A stretch of 64,000 nt of DNA from Streptococcus porci DSM 23759 (GTDB taxonomy: Bacteria > Bacillota > Bacilli > Lactobacillales > Streptococcaceae): contig NZ_AUIP01000006.1 of the NCBI RefSeq assembly GCF_000423765.1, forward strand, positions 1-64,000, in the 5' to 3' direction. Within the stretch, counting starts at the first letter, position 1. Every line of letters starts with the position of its first letter. The notes under the pieces were generated by a model. The model was not told the DNA's origin and searched no databases. It was given only the letters and a program-made list of their open reading frames with translations. The translations under genes and the position numbers were made by a program. Shown here in pieces: positions 16,306-24,307 of the stretch.

Positions 16306-16641
16306 ATGAAAAAAATAGTTAACTACCTAACAACGGGTTTTGGCATTGGGGCTTTTGCCTATTTGCTGGTACTCATAAAAGTTGAGACAACGACACCAAA
16401 GGCTATTCTCAGTTTGCTAGCGATGAGCGCTCTCATTGGTCTTTCTGCCATGATTTACGAACGAGAAAGTCTCTCTCTGGCAAAGCGTTGGCTGCTTCAC
16501 CTCTTAGTCGTATTGATTTTGCTCTCTGCGACTCTCGCCTTTAATAGTTGGTTAAACCTTCCAGCCTTGGTATGGACAACATCACTTTATACCCTAATTT
16601 TCTGGGGCATCTATCACATGAAAGGAGAAGAACATGCGTAA
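16306..16641 (+). CDS. DUF3021 membrane protein, copy 1 (HdrM/BrsM-like)
   Basis: Start at ATG 16306 is preceded by AGAAGGAG; an earlier in-frame ATG at 16273 lies inside the LytTR gene without a ribosome site. The 111-residue protein has four likely membrane segments (FGIGAFAYLLVLIK, AILSLLAMSALIGLSAMIY, WLLHLLVVLILLSATLAF, ALVWTTSLYTLIFWGIY). The family DUF3021 is the usual partner of stand-alone LytTR regulators, acting as membrane-bound inhibitor in the HdrRM and BrsRM systems. It overlaps the next gene by eight bases. Its sequence resembles copy 2, which points to a tandem duplication. Confidence 0.82.
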   Translation: MKKIVNYLTTGFGIGAFAYLLVLIKVETTTPKAILSLLAMSALIGLSAMIYERESLSLAKRWLLHLLVVLILLSATLAFNSWLNLPALVWTTSLYTLIFWGIYHMKGEEHA

Positions 16642-17026
16642 ATTAATATCTTATTTTGTCATCGGTATGGGGATTGGACAAATTTTCTATCTCACTTTGC
16701 TTAGCTTCATGGGGGTAAGTACGCAAACCTTCAATAACATGCTCAGCGTCAGCATTTTATCTGGCTTTATGGGGTTAGCTTCCTTGGTTTATTCTTGGGA
16801 AAAGCTGGCGCCTCTCTACCAGAGAAGTTTGCATATTTTACTTATTTTTGGTCTGGTGACTGCCATGATGCTCTTTAATGGCTGGTTTTCACAAGTCAAT
16901 TTTCTCAGCTTTGCTACTGAATTTCTCGCTATCTACGCAGTCATTACTTTAGGTATTATCTGGTATGAGCGCAGCTATGTCCAAAAGATTAATAAAAAAA
17001 TCCAACATAGTAGGAGTAATTCTTGA
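16634..17026 (+). CDS. DUF3021 membrane protein, copy 2 (HdrM/BrsM-like)
   Basis: The 130-residue protein has four predicted membrane helices: SYFVIGMGIGQIFYLTLLSF, MLSVSILSGFMGLASLVYS, LHILLIFGLVTAMMLFNGWF and FLAIYAVITLGIIWY. A charged tail KINKKIQHSRSNS faces the cytosol. It shares the pattern SYF-GIG-YL...SGxMGLASLxYxxEKL with copy 1. The eight-base overlap (ATG at 16634 inside copy 1) implies translational coupling. Two different membrane partners for one regulator allow a heteromeric sensor or separate signal inputs; which applies cannot be told from sequence. Confidence 0.8.
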   Translation: MRKLISYFVIGMGIGQIFYLTLLSFMGVSTQTFNNMLSVSILSGFMGLASLVYSWEKLAPLYQRSLHILLIFGLVTAMMLFNGWFSQVNFLSFATEFLAIYAVITLGIIWYERSYVQKINKKIQHSRSNS

Positions 17027-17051
17027 CAAAACTCCCTCACTGTTATAAAAT
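17023..17051 (+). promoter_or_regulatory. rpmH promoter
   Basis: TTGACA (17023-17028) with a 17-base spacer and TAAAAT (17046-17051, overlapping TATAAA at 17044-17049). A leader of about 70 bases follows before rpmH. The -35 overlaps the TGA stop of the preceding DUF3021 gene. Confidence 0.75.
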
Positions 17052-17126
17052 ATTATGGTATGTTTAGTAACTGATATCACAATAGCCGGCTAAACGAATA
17101 CGAAAATCTATGAGGAGGTATTCACT

Positions 17127-17261
17127 GTGAAACGTACTTATCAACCAAGTAAAATCCGTCGTCAACGTAAACACGGCTTCCGTCACCGTATGTCAACTAA
17201 AAACGGACGTCGCGTGCTTGCAGCTCGTCGCCGTAAAGGGCGTAAAGTTCTTTCTGCATAA
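17127..17261 (+). CDS. rpmH: 50S ribosomal protein L34
   Basis: This is a 44-residue, very basic protein starting at GTG 17127 with ribosome site GAGGAGG at 17112-17118. It begins [18 protein letters not shown] and ends [10 protein letters not shown], which is the L34 signature throughout. L34 sits near the peptide exit side of the 50S subunit. In many bacteria rpmH is beside rnpA and dnaA; here it is a separate unit with its own promoter and terminator between the LytTR operon and codY. Confidence 0.96.
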
Positions 17262-17282
17262 GATAGAGACGATTATAGAAGA

Positions 17283-17316
17283 AAAACCAGGAGTGCTCGA
17301 GGCTCTTGGTTTTTTG
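17283..17316 (+). terminator. Terminator of rpmH
   Basis: AAAACCAGGAG (17283-17293) pairs with CTCTTGGTTTT (17303-17313, one G-T pair) and runs into T6. Confidence 0.8.
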
Positions 17317-17670
17317 TTTGCTAGATTAGCTGGAGAAAGACGACAAGATAGGATATTTGCTAGCCGCAAATTTCTTGCCTACCTCGGGTCTGGCCATTCT
17401 AACCAAGAATATGGCTAGCCGCTTTGAGAACAAGGAGTGATGAGAAATTTATGGTGAAAGTTGTGCGTGTAGAAGCGGTTTTGCCTAAGTAAGCACCGGC
17501 ATACCTCTGAGTGTCTTAAGTCAGATATCGAAGCCATTGAAAAAGAACTATAATCACTCTCTATATTTCCAGATGAAAGTGCTTAACTAAGATTTTTAGC
17601 TAGAAGATTATATTTAGAAAGGGCTTTCTTTCTTGTTATATCAACTTTTAACGAAATTGTCAAAACTGTA
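17317..17670 (+). other. Gene-free stretch with a possible decayed coding remnant
   Basis: A frame reads RQDRIFASRKFLAYLGSGHS to a stop at 17416-17418. Further pieces in other frames read VKVVRVEAVLP (to TAA at 17490-17492) and SECLKSDIEAIEKEL before about 17552. Together they look like a short gene broken by stops and frameshifts, but I do not recognise the family and the pieces could be chance. Nothing else is seen before the codY promoter. Confidence 0.3.
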
Positions 17671-17673
17671 GCC

Positions 17674-17718
17674 AATTTTCTGAAAATTGTTGCTAAACGT
17701 GTGTCTTTTTGTTATAAT
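17674..17718 (+). promoter_or_regulatory. codY promoter with a perfect CodY box
   Basis: AATTTTCTGAAAATT (17674-17688) matches the CodY consensus AATTTTCWGAAAATT at every position. It ends one base before the -35 TTGCTA (17690-17695), which is followed by a 17-base spacer and TATAAT (17713-17718). The layout implies negative autoregulation by CodY when branched-chain amino acids are plentiful. Confidence 0.92.
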
Positions 17719-17748
17719 AAGCACGACTAAATAAAGGAAAGAAGACTA

Positions 17749-18534
17749 ATGGCGAATTTACTTGAAAAAACGCGAAAAATCACTGCAATCCTACAACGCT
17801 CTGTTGATAGTTTAGGTGAAGAACTTCCATACAATGCCATGGCAGATCAGCTAGCAGACATTATTGACTGCAATGCCTGTATTATCAATGGAAATGGTGA
17901 TGTGCTCGGCTACTCTTTTAAATATAAAACGAATAATGACCGCACAGAAGAATTTTTTGAAAGTCAGGTGTTTCCGGAAGAATATGTCCGTGCAGCTGGC
18001 AGAGTTTATGACACGGAAGCCAATATCCCAGTTGATAATACTTTGACCGTCTTCCCAGTTGAATCAAAAGATCTTTATCCGGATGGGTTGACGACTCTAG
18101 CTCCTATTTATGGAGGTGGTATGCGCCTAGGGTCCTTCATCATCTGGCGCAATGATAAGGCTTTCGAGGAAGACGATTTGGTCTTGGTTGAAATGGCAGC
18201 TACCGTAGTTGGTATCCAACTCCTCAATCTTCAAACGGAAAATTTGGAAGAAAAAATCCGTAAACAAACGGCGATTAACATGGCTATCAACACTCTTTCT
18301 TATTCTGAAATGCGTGCTGTCGCTGCTATTTTATCAGAGCTTGATGGCAACGAAGGTCGTTTGACAGCTTCAGTTATTGCTGATCGTATCGGCATTACAC
18401 GTTCAGTCATTGTCAATGCTCTTCGTAAATTAGAATCTGCTGGAATCATTGAAAGTCGCTCACTAGGGATGAAAGGCACCTATCTAAAGGTCATCAACGA
18501 AGGCATTTTTGACAAAGTCAAGGGCTATGAGTAA
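17749..18534 (+). CDS. codY: Global nutritional repressor CodY
   Basis: The 261-residue protein is collinear with CodY: an N-terminal GAF domain that senses branched-chain amino acids (start [18 protein letters not shown], residues about 1-155), a linker helix, and a C-terminal winged helix-turn-helix ([20 protein letters not shown], about 204-223) with the [20 protein letters not shown] wing. CodY represses amino-acid biosynthesis and transport genes in nutrient excess. Its own promoter carries a perfect CodY box, and boxes also precede ilvB and ilvA in this window. The next gene is the isochorismatase-family gene that also follows codY in other streptococci. Confidence 0.96.
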   Translation: MANLLEKTRKITAILQRSVDSLGEELPYNAMADQLADIIDCNACIINGNGDVLGYSFKYKTNNDRTEEFFESQVFPEEYVRAAGRVYDTEANIPVDNTLTVFPVESKDLYPDGLTTLAPIYGGGMRLGSFIIWRNDKAFEEDDLVLVEMAATVVGIQLLNLQTENLEEKIRKQTAINMAINTLSYSEMRAVAAILSELDGNEGRLTASVIADRIGITRSVIVNALRKLESAGIIESRSLGMKGTYLKVINEGIFDKVKGYE

Positions 18535-18584
18535 AATAAAAAGTTCACGCAGGCAGTTCTGCCTTGACTTGAATAGTGGATTAG

Positions 18585-18613
18585 AAAGGTTAGGACTTTG
18601 CTCCAACCTTTTT
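18585..18613 (+). terminator. Hairpin terminator between codY and the nicotinamidase-like gene
   Basis: AAAGGTT-A-GGA (18585-18595) pairs with TCCAACCTTT (18602-18611) with one bulged A and runs into T-rich sequence. The next start codon is 20 bases on, so it may be partly read through. Confidence 0.65.
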
Positions 18614-18632
18614 CGCTAAGAAAGGATTTTAT

Positions 18633-19184
18633 ATGACAAAAGCATTGATCTCGATTGATTATACCTATGATTTTGTAGCAGATGACGGCCTTTTGACAGC
18701 AGGTAAGCCCGCTCAGGCTATTTCTGACCGCATTGCTCAGGTCACTCAGGAGGCCTATGACAGAGGAGACTACATCTTTTTTGCCATTGATCGCCACGAT
18801 GAGGGGGATTGCTTTCACCCTGAAACCAAACTCTTCCCACCTCATAATTTAGCAGGCACTTCTGGTCGGGATCTCTTTGGGCCTTTGGCTGATTTTTATG
18901 ATAAAAGCAAAGCAGATCCGAGAGTTTTTTGGATGGATAAACGGCACTATTCCGCTTTTGCAGGGACAGATTTGGACATTCGCTTGCGCGAGAGAAAGGT
19001 GACAAGGGTGGTGCTGACAGGTGTTCTCAGCGACATTTGTGTCCTTCACACAGCTATTGATGCCTACAATCTGGGCTATGAGATTGACATTATCAGCTCA
19101 GCCATTGCCTCAATTACCGAAGAAGCTCATCTTTTTGCTCTCAACCACTTCAAAAATGTGCTTGGAGCTAACATTCTAGATTAA
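18633..19184 (+). CDS. pncA: Isochorismatase-family cysteine hydrolase, likely nicotinamidase
   Basis: The 183-residue protein shows the catalytic triad of the family: D9 in ISIDYTYDF, K103 in MDKRHYSAF and C136 in LSDICVLHTA, with the cis-peptide element TGVLSDI. FFAIDRHDEGDCFHPETKLF (about 49-68) holds the Asp/His pattern for the metal site of nicotinamidases. Nicotinamidase converts nicotinamide to nicotinate for NAD salvage. Conserved linkage to codY in streptococci supports orthology. The nicotinamide activity is inferred from family, since other amidohydrolases share the fold. Confidence 0.78.
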   Translation: MTKALISIDYTYDFVADDGLLTAGKPAQAISDRIAQVTQEAYDRGDYIFFAIDRHDEGDCFHPETKLFPPHNLAGTSGRDLFGPLADFYDKSKADPRVFWMDKRHYSAFAGTDLDIRLRERKVTRVVLTGVLSDICVLHTAIDAYNLGYEIDIISSAIASITEEAHLFALNHFKNVLGANILD

Positions 19185-19224
19185 AAAAAGCTGCCAACTC
19201 AGTACAAGTGAGTAGGCAGTTTTT
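19185..19224. terminator. Convergent terminator between pncA-like and VanZ-like genes
   Basis: CTGCC-AA-CTCA (19191-19201) pairs with TGAG-TA-GGCAG around GTACAAG; an A7 tract precedes and a T5 tract follows, so it can serve both strands. Confidence 0.8.
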
Positions 19225-19813
19225 ACTGGATGTGAGATTTGATGTAGCGACCTGGTGGGCTGGAGTGGATGAGATTTCCAACGAGAAAACTGATGCTATT
19301 TGCTATCAGGTCACCGATGTCAAAGTAGCCCAGCGAGAAATAATATTGGCTAAATTCTACACAGAGGATAAAGAGAAGAAAGGCAAGGCTGTTTTTCAGA
19401 CTGGGTTTGAACAGCAGTCCTAAAGGGATAAACATGATCAGGTTGAGAAGGACGGTAATCCGATCAAAGTAAAGGTCCTGAAGACTGGTAGCGATAGAAA
19501 GATTAAAGCCGCTCAGTCCCACATTTTTTCCGAAAAGGCCAAAGACAAGAGCTAGTGCATAGATGGTATAAATAATGATAAGAGCCGTTTTTTTCAGCTC
19601 TTTAGCGTAGAGAGGACGGATGAGCAAGAAAAGGCAGACGCTGATGAGTGTAACGACAAAAGGTGTGGTGAGAATTTGTGGAATGGGGAGATTGCCCTGA
19701 TCAAAGAGTCTGATGGCATACCAGTAGAAATAGCGGGTAAAAACTTTGTAGCCGATAAACCAGAGGCTGGTAAAGAGTAGCAAATCAAGTAAAGCAATGC
19801 CTAGTTTTCTCAT
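19223..19813 (-). CDS. VanZ-like membrane protein
   Basis: I start at the ATG at 19811-19813 because AAAGGAGG stands just upstream; a longer frame begins at 19873 without a ribosome site. The 196-residue protein has a first membrane segment (LALLDLLLFTSLWFIGYKVF region), four or five more, and the VanZ-type region FDRITVLLNLIMFIPLGLLF, LAFLLFILCVEFSQYYF and FDIGDLIANSISFLVGNLI. VanZ is named for a low-level teicoplanin resistance factor, but most chromosomal members have no known role. The C-terminal IHSSPPGRYIKSHIQ ends in the shared terminator. Confidence 0.78.
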   Translation of the reverse strand: MRKLGIALLDLLLFTSLWFIGYKVFTRYFYWYAIRLFDQGNLPIPQILTTPFVVTLISVCLFLLIRPLYAKELKKTALIIIYTIYALALVFGLFGKNVGLSGFNLSIATSLQDLYFDRITVLLNLIMFIPLGLLFKPSLKNSLAFLLFILCVEFSQYYFSLGYFDIGDLIANSISFLVGNLIHSSPPGRYIKSHIQ

Positions 19814-19990
19814 AACGACCTCCTTTGAAATAATGTTTCTATTATAACAAAAAGAGGAAAAGAAAGGATACATTTAGCAAACGATAACGTGACAATGTAA
19901 TTACAATGATATATGAGACAACTAAAAAAAGGTGTTTTCAAGAAATGTGCCAAATTCAGGTGAAAAAAGTGAAAAAATTTCAAAAAAGTA

Positions 19991-20020
19991 TTGACAGACA
20001 GTGACGACCTCTGCTATAAT
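19991..20020 (+). promoter_or_regulatory. tRNA-Leu promoter
   Basis: TTGACA (19991-19996), 18-base spacer, TATAAT (20015-20020), both perfect hexamers, 15 bases before the mature tRNA. Confidence 0.88.
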
Positions 20021-20035
20021 TTATTATGTTGCCAA

Positions 20036-20121
20036 GCGGGGATGGCGGAATTGGCAGACGCGCAGGACTAAGGATCCTGTGGCCGCTTTAGGCCGTGTGG
20101 GTTCAAGTCCCACTCTCCGCA
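20036..20121 (+). tRNA. tRNA-Leu (anticodon AAG)
   Basis: The 86-base gene has acceptor arms GCGGGGA and TCTCCGC, a long variable arm (TGGCCGCTTTAGGCCG region) typical of tRNA-Leu, an anticodon stem CAGGA/TCCTG with loop CTAAGGA giving anticodon AAG, and the T-arm GGGTTCAAGTCCC. CCA is not encoded. It is a single-gene unit with its own promoter and terminator. Confidence 0.93.
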
Positions 20122-20128
20122 AAGTCAG

Positions 20129-20150
20129 CCAGTCTATTGACTGGTTTTTT
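20129..20150 (+). terminator. Terminator of tRNA-Leu
   Basis: CCAGTC (20129-20134), loop TATT, GACTGG (20139-20144), then T6. Confidence 0.85.
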
Positions 20151-20168
20151 TATTTTTCTAGCCTGATA

Positions 20169-20197
20169 AAAAAAGCCTATCGAAACGATAGGTTTTT
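20169..20197. terminator. Second hairpin terminator after tRNA-Leu
   Basis: CCTATCG (20176-20182), loop AAA, CGATAGG (20186-20192) with A7 before and T5 after, so it can work in both directions. It isolates the binding-protein gene from tRNA transcription. Confidence 0.82.
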
Positions 20198-20258
20198 AAT
20201 ATTAGTCAAAGTAGCCCTATCGTGATATCATAGTTTTATTATCTTTGGGAGGAATATC

Positions 20259-21104
20259 ATGAAAAAATTAACCTTTGGATTTGTTGCCCTTGCCTCAGCG
20301 GTTTTGCTTGCGGCATGCGGTTCTAACGAAAAAACAGACAAGAATACGGATTCATCTGCTAGTAAGGAAAAGGTTGTTTTTGCAACAGTGGGGACAACAA
20401 AACCTTTCTCATTTGAAGCTGATGGAAATTTGACAGGTTACGATATTGAAGTGGCTAAAGCAGTTTTTGAAGGCTCTGATAAGTATGAGGTTGAATACAA
20501 AAAGACGGCTTGGTCATCCATTTTTACAGGTCTTGATGCTGGGAAATTCCAAATGGCTGGAAATAACATTTCCTACAGTGATGAGCGTGCTGAGAAATAC
20601 CTTTACTCAGTTCCAACGGCCTCTAACCCTCTTGTACTTGCCGTGAATAAAAACTCTGGTATTTCAAAAATTTCAGATATCGCAGGCAAAAAGACACAGG
20701 TTGTTCAAGGAACATCAACAGCATCGATGCTTGAAAAGTACAACCAAGCGAACGCCGATAAAGCGACTGAAATTAATTACACCAACGAAGACATCACTCA
20801 AATGATGACCAGCGTTGACAGCGGAAAGTTTGATTACAAGATTTTTGAGACCCAATCCGTTAAGAAAATTATTGAAGAGCAAGGTTTCCAAAACATTGAC
20901 ATTATTGAATTTGACGTAGCTGATTTGGGTGCAGAGACAAACCCTTATGTCTATTTCGTCTTTGCTGATGGTCAAGAAGACCTTCAAGCTTTTGTCAACA
21001 AGCGCATTGCAGAGCTTTACGCTGATGGAACTCTCGAAAAACTGTCAAATGAGTTTCTAGGTGGTAGCTACTTGCCAGACGAAGCCGATATCAAAGCGAA
21101 ATAA
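20259..21104 (+). CDS. Amino-acid ABC transporter substrate-binding lipoprotein
   Basis: The 281-residue protein has a lipoprotein signal ending LLAAC with Cys20 as the acylation site, followed by a Ser/Asp/Lys linker and a family-3 extracellular solute-binding domain (VVFATVGTTKPFSFEADGN, then LTGYDIEVAKAVFEG). It is anchored outside the membrane and delivers a polar amino acid or related compound to a permease. No permease or ATPase gene is adjacent; recG follows after a terminator, so it must work with components encoded elsewhere. An extended -10 TGATATCAT lies at 20223-20231. Substrate cannot be told; cystine and glutamine types share this layout. Confidence 0.87.
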   Translation: MKKLTFGFVALASAVLLAACGSNEKTDKNTDSSASKEKVVFATVGTTKPFSFEADGNLTGYDIEVAKAVFEGSDKYEVEYKKTAWSSIFTGLDAGKFQMAGNNISYSDERAEKYLYSVPTASNPLVLAVNKNSGISKISDIAGKKTQVVQGTSTASMLEKYNQANADKATEINYTNEDITQMMTSVDSGKFDYKIFETQSVKKIIEEQGFQNIDIIEFDVADLGAETNPYVYFVFADGQEDLQAFVNKRIAELYADGTLEKLSNEFLGGSYLPDEADIKAK

Positions 21105-21116
21105 CACACGAACAGG

Positions 21117-21149
21117 AAAAGCAGAACTGGGCAACCGCTCTGCTTTTTT
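21117..21149 (+). terminator. Terminator of the binding-protein gene
   Basis: AAAAGCAGA (21117-21125) pairs with TCTGCTTTT (21139-21147) and continues in T residues; the next promoter's -10 begins three bases later. Confidence 0.82.
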
Positions 21150-21151
21150 GG

Positions 21152-21157
21152 TACAAT
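21152..21157 (+). promoter_or_regulatory. Putative -10 of recG; transcript may be leaderless
   Basis: TACAAT at 21152-21157 begins 12 bases before the recG ATG (21164), so a start point about 7 bases downstream of the hexamer would fall on or beside the ATG. The sequence TACAATAAAGAC holds no Shine-Dalgarno match. The -35 region is poor. Confidence 0.45.
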
Positions 21158-21163
21158 AAAGAC

Positions 21164-23179
21164 ATGAAATTAACTGATTCAATCGCGGCGCTCAAGGGTT
21201 TTGGTCCCAAGTCAGCGGAGAAATTCCAGAAGCTGGGGCTTTTTACCATAGAGGATTTGCTGCTTTACTACCCATTTCGATACGAAGACTTCAAGAGTAA
21301 GTCGATTTTTGAGCTTTTAGATGGCGAAAAGGCTGTTATTACGGGCACGGTGGTTACTCCTGCTAATGTTCAGTACTATGGCTTTAAGCGTAACCGTCTG
21401 TCATTTAAAATAAAGCAGGGCGAGGCAGTCATTGCTGTCAGCTTTTTTAACCAGCCCTACCTAGCTGAAAAGATTGAACTTGGGGCAGACGTGGCTGTTT
21501 TTGGCAAATGGGAGGACAAAAAGTCTGCTTTGACAGGAATGAAAATCTTGGCTCAAGTTGACGATGACATGCAACCTGTTTATCACGTGGCTCAAGGCAT
21601 CTCGCAGTCCGCACTTGTTAAAGCTATCAAAGCAGCTTTTGATAGCGGAGCTTTAGACCAGCTGGAGGAAAATTTACCAGATATTTTTCTGATGAATTAT
21701 CGTTTGCTGGGACGGCGAGAAGCAGTGCGTGCCATGCATTTCCCAAGAGATTTGGCAGAGTATAAGCAGGCTCTACGTCGTATCAAGTTTGAAGAACTTT
21801 TTTATTTTCAGATGAGTTTGCAGGTCTTAAAGGCTGAAAACAAATCTGAAACAAATGGTTTGTCAATTCCATATGATGAGGAAAAATTGCTTGATAAAAT
21901 CTCAGCTCTGCCATTTCCCCTAACGAAAGCTCAGAAGAGAAGTTTGACAGAAATCTTGGCGGACATGAAATCAGGTGCTCACATGAATCGACTTTTACAG
22001 GGAGATGTGGGGTCAGGAAAGACGGTCATTGCCAGTCTAGCCATGTATGCTGCCTACACGTCAGGCTACCAGTCAGCTCTTATGGTGCCTACAGAAATCT
22101 TAGCGGAGCAGCATTTTGAGAGTTTGGCTAATTTATTTCCGGAGATTAAGGTGGCTCTCTTGACTTCTGGAATGAAAGCGGCGGTCAAAAAAGCAGCACT
22201 TTCTGGCATTGCAGATGGTTCAGTGGACATGGTTGTGGGGACGCATTCGCTGATTCAGGATGCGGTCACTTACCATAATCTGGGATTAGTCATTACAGAT
22301 GAGCAGCATCGCTTTGGAGTCAATCAACGTCGTTTATTCCGTGAAAAGGGTAATAATCCAGATGTTCTCATGATGACGGCTACGCCCATTCCACGGACCT
22401 TGGCTATTACGGCTTTCGGCGAAATGGATGTGTCTATCATTGATGAACTACCTGCGGGGCGCAAGCCCATTGTCACCAGATGGGTCAAGCACCAGCAGTT
22501 GGATACAGTTCTGGACTGGCTCAAGGGTGAACTTTCCAAGGGTTCTCAAGCCTACTTTATATCTCCTCTTATCGAGGAGTCTGAGGCGATGGATTTGAAA
22601 AATGCGGTGGCGCTGCATGAAGAACTGTCTGCCTATTTTGCTCAGACTGCCACGGTCGCCCTCATGCACGGTCGCATGAAAAATGAAGAAAAGGACCAAA
22701 TCATGCAAGACTTCAAGGCCCGAAAGTCGCAAATTTTGGTTTCAACGACCGTCATTGAGGTTGGTGTTAATGTGCCAAATGCGACCGTCATGGTTATCAT
22801 GGATGCGGATCGTTTTGGGCTTAGTCAGCTTCACCAGCTACGCGGACGTGTCGGACGTGGGGAGAAGCAATCTTACGCTATCCTTGTCGCCAACCCCAAA
22901 AATGAGGTTGGTAAAAAACGCATGACAGCCATGGTTGAGACTACAGATGGCTTTGTTCTGGCGGAAGAAGACTTAAAAATGCGAGGCTCTGGTGAGATTT
23001 TCGGCACTCGCCAGTCAGGTATCCCAGAATTTAAAACGGCAGACCTGGTTGAAGACTACCCAATTTTGGAAGAAGCCAGACGCGTCTCTACGGAAATCGT
23101 CTCTGACAAACAGTGGAAAGAGGATTTGCGTTGGGAAATTATTGTCAAAAACCTTCAGACCCAAGGGGAATTTGATTGA
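21164..23179 (+). CDS. recG: ATP-dependent DNA helicase RecG
   Basis: The 671-residue length is right for RecG, which remodels stalled forks and Holliday junctions. It has the N-terminal wedge/OB domain (FGPKSAEKFQKLGLFTIEDL near the start and YPFRYEDFKSKS), then superfamily 2 helicase motifs: Walker A GDVGSGKT (about residues 281-288), DEQHRFGVNQRR (motif II, about 377), MTATPIPRTLAI (motif III), and in the second RecA-like domain STTVIEVGVNVPNAT and LRGRVGRGEKQS (motif VI). The C-terminal RecG wedge-hook with RMTAMVETTDGFVLAEEDLK is present. No ribosome site precedes the ATG, which is unusual here. Confidence 0.95.
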   Translation: MKLTDSIAALKGFGPKSAEKFQKLGLFTIEDLLLYYPFRYEDFKSKSIFELLDGEKAVITGTVVTPANVQYYGFKRNRLSFKIKQGEAVIAVSFFNQPYLAEKIELGADVAVFGKWEDKKSALTGMKILAQVDDDMQPVYHVAQGISQSALVKAIKAAFDSGALDQLEENLPDIFLMNYRLLGRREAVRAMHFPRDLAEYKQALRRIKFEELFYFQMSLQVLKAENKSETNGLSIPYDEEKLLDKISALPFPLTKAQKRSLTEILADMKSGAHMNRLLQGDVGSGKTVIASLAMYAAYTSGYQSALMVPTEILAEQHFESLANLFPEIKVALLTSGMKAAVKKAALSGIADGSVDMVVGTHSLIQDAVTYHNLGLVITDEQHRFGVNQRRLFREKGNNPDVLMMTATPIPRTLAITAFGEMDVSIIDELPAGRKPIVTRWVKHQQLDTVLDWLKGELSKGSQAYFISPLIEESEAMDLKNAVALHEELSAYFAQTATVALMHGRMKNEEKDQIMQDFKARKSQILVSTTVIEVGVNVPNATVMVIMDADRFGLSQLHQLRGRVGRGEKQSYAILVANPKNEVGKKRMTAMVETTDGFVLAEEDLKMRGSGEIFGTRQSGIPEFKTADLVEDYPILEEARRVSTEIVSDKQWKEDLRWEIIVKNLQTQGEFD

Positions 23180-23202
23180 GGTCAATTCAGAAAACGGCAG
23201 GA

Positions 23203-23226
23203 AGGAACTCGACAGAGTTCTTTTTT
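23203..23226 (+). terminator. Terminator of recG
   Basis: GAACTC (23205-23210), loop GACA, GAGTTC (23215-23220), T6. Confidence 0.85.
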
Positions 23227-23231
23227 GCCTC

Positions 23232-23260
23232 TTGGCAAACGTTTCCAAAAGTGATAAAAT
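23232..23260 (+). promoter_or_regulatory. Promoter of the LacI-type regulator, with AAACGTTT core
   Basis: TTGGCA (23232-23237), 17-base spacer, TAAAAT (23255-23260). An imperfect LacI-family operator around AAACGTTT (23237-23244; TTGGCAAAC/GTTTCCAAA) starts inside the -35. It could be bound by the regulator itself or by CcpA. Confidence 0.68.
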
Positions 23261-23293
23261 AGTGAAAACCAACATAGAGAAAGGGGTTTCCTA

Positions 23294-24307
23294 ATGATTG
23301 CTACTAAAAAATCAGTGACGATGAAAGACGTGGCAAAGCTTGCAGGTGTCAGTGTTGGGACAGTTTCTCGCGTCATCAACGGCGAGTCTGGTATCAAAGA
23401 ATTGACTTTGAGCAAGGTTAATGCAGCCATTCAAGAGCTCAATTACATTCCAGACGCTTATGCGCGAGGGATGAAGAAAAATCGTACTGAGACAGTCGCT
23501 TTAATTATTCCGACAATTTGGCATCCGTTTTTTGGGGAGTTGGCCTTTCACGTTGAGAAATTTTTAAGTGAAAAAAATTATAAGATGTTTCTCTGTAACA
23601 CAGATGGTACTAAAAAAGACATTGAATACATTACCATGCTGAAACAAAATCGAGTTGATGGTATTATTGCCATCACTTACAACCCAATTGATGATTACTT
23701 AGCTTCCAACATTCCCTTCGTCAGTATTGACCGAAGCTATTCGGATAAAAATATCATCTGTATCACTTCCGATAATAAGAAAGGCGGGCGATTGGCAGCG
23801 GAAAAATTACTAGAAAAAGGTTGCCAACATTTGGCCTTTATTGGTAGTCATAACGAGACTATCAATGAGACAAAAAATCGCCGTCGTTTTTTTGAAAAGG
23901 CGGTGCGTGAATCAGGAAGACCCTGTTATATCTTAGATTTAGAGGAACCTTTTGACCATTTTGAAGAACAACTAGACGATTTCTTGGACAGCTATCCTGA
24001 AATTGATGGTATTTTTACGGTGAACGATTTTACAGCTATGGACACCATGACTGTGCTACAAAGAAGAGGTAAACGCATTCCAGAAGATATTCAAATTATT
24101 GGTTATGATGGTATTCGCTACGCCTCCAATAAGCCTTATCCATTATCTACTATTAAACAACCCTTGCCCGAAATGGCTCAGGTAGCAGTGGATATTTTGC
24201 TAGCTATTATTGAAAAACAGCCCCATGACCAAGAAACGATTCTGCCAATTTCTTATATAGAGGGTGCTACCACAAAAAAATTTAAAAAAAAGAATAATAA
24301 CGCTTGA
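23294..24307 (+). CDS. LacI-family regulator of the sucrose/fructo-oligosaccharide locus
   Basis: The 337-residue protein has an N-terminal LacI helix-turn-helix (MKDVAKLAGVSVGTVSRVIN, residues 10-29) with the hinge helix that follows, then a periplasmic-binding-like sensor domain (TVALIIPTIWHPFFGELAFH onward, DFTAMDTMTVLQRRG, IIGYDGIRYAS). It resembles ScrR/SusR regulators by family and by position upstream of an ABC transporter and GH32 enzyme. TGAAACGTTTCA palindromes before the transporter genes are likely its targets. The inducer is probably sucrose, fructose or a fructo-oligosaccharide; this is inference. Confidence 0.85.
   Translation: MIATKKSVTMKDVAKLAGVSVGTVSRVINGESGIKELTLSKVNAAIQELNYIPDAYARGMKKNRTETVALIIPTIWHPFFGELAFHVEKFLSEKNYKMFLCNTDGTKKDIEYITMLKQNRVDGIIAITYNPIDDYLASNIPFVSIDRSYSDKNIICITSDNKKGGRLAAEKLLEKGCQHLAFIGSHNETINETKNRRRFFEKAVRESGRPCYILDLEEPFDHFEEQLDDFLDSYPEIDGIFTVNDFTAMDTMTVLQRRGKRIPEDIQIIGYDGIRYASNKPYPLSTIKQPLPEMAQVAVDILLAIIEKQPHDQETILPISYIEGATTKKFKKKNNNA

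Noticed and set aside
17083..17100. A cin-box-like octamer (AACGAATA) before rpmH that might mark a ComX-dependent promoter
   Set aside because: It differs from TACGAATA in the first base, lacks the upstream T stretch and lies downstream of a good sigma-A promoter for rpmH.
20001..20225. An open frame covering the tRNA-Leu gene
   Set aside because: It includes the tRNA and two terminators; the tRNA structure is unambiguous.
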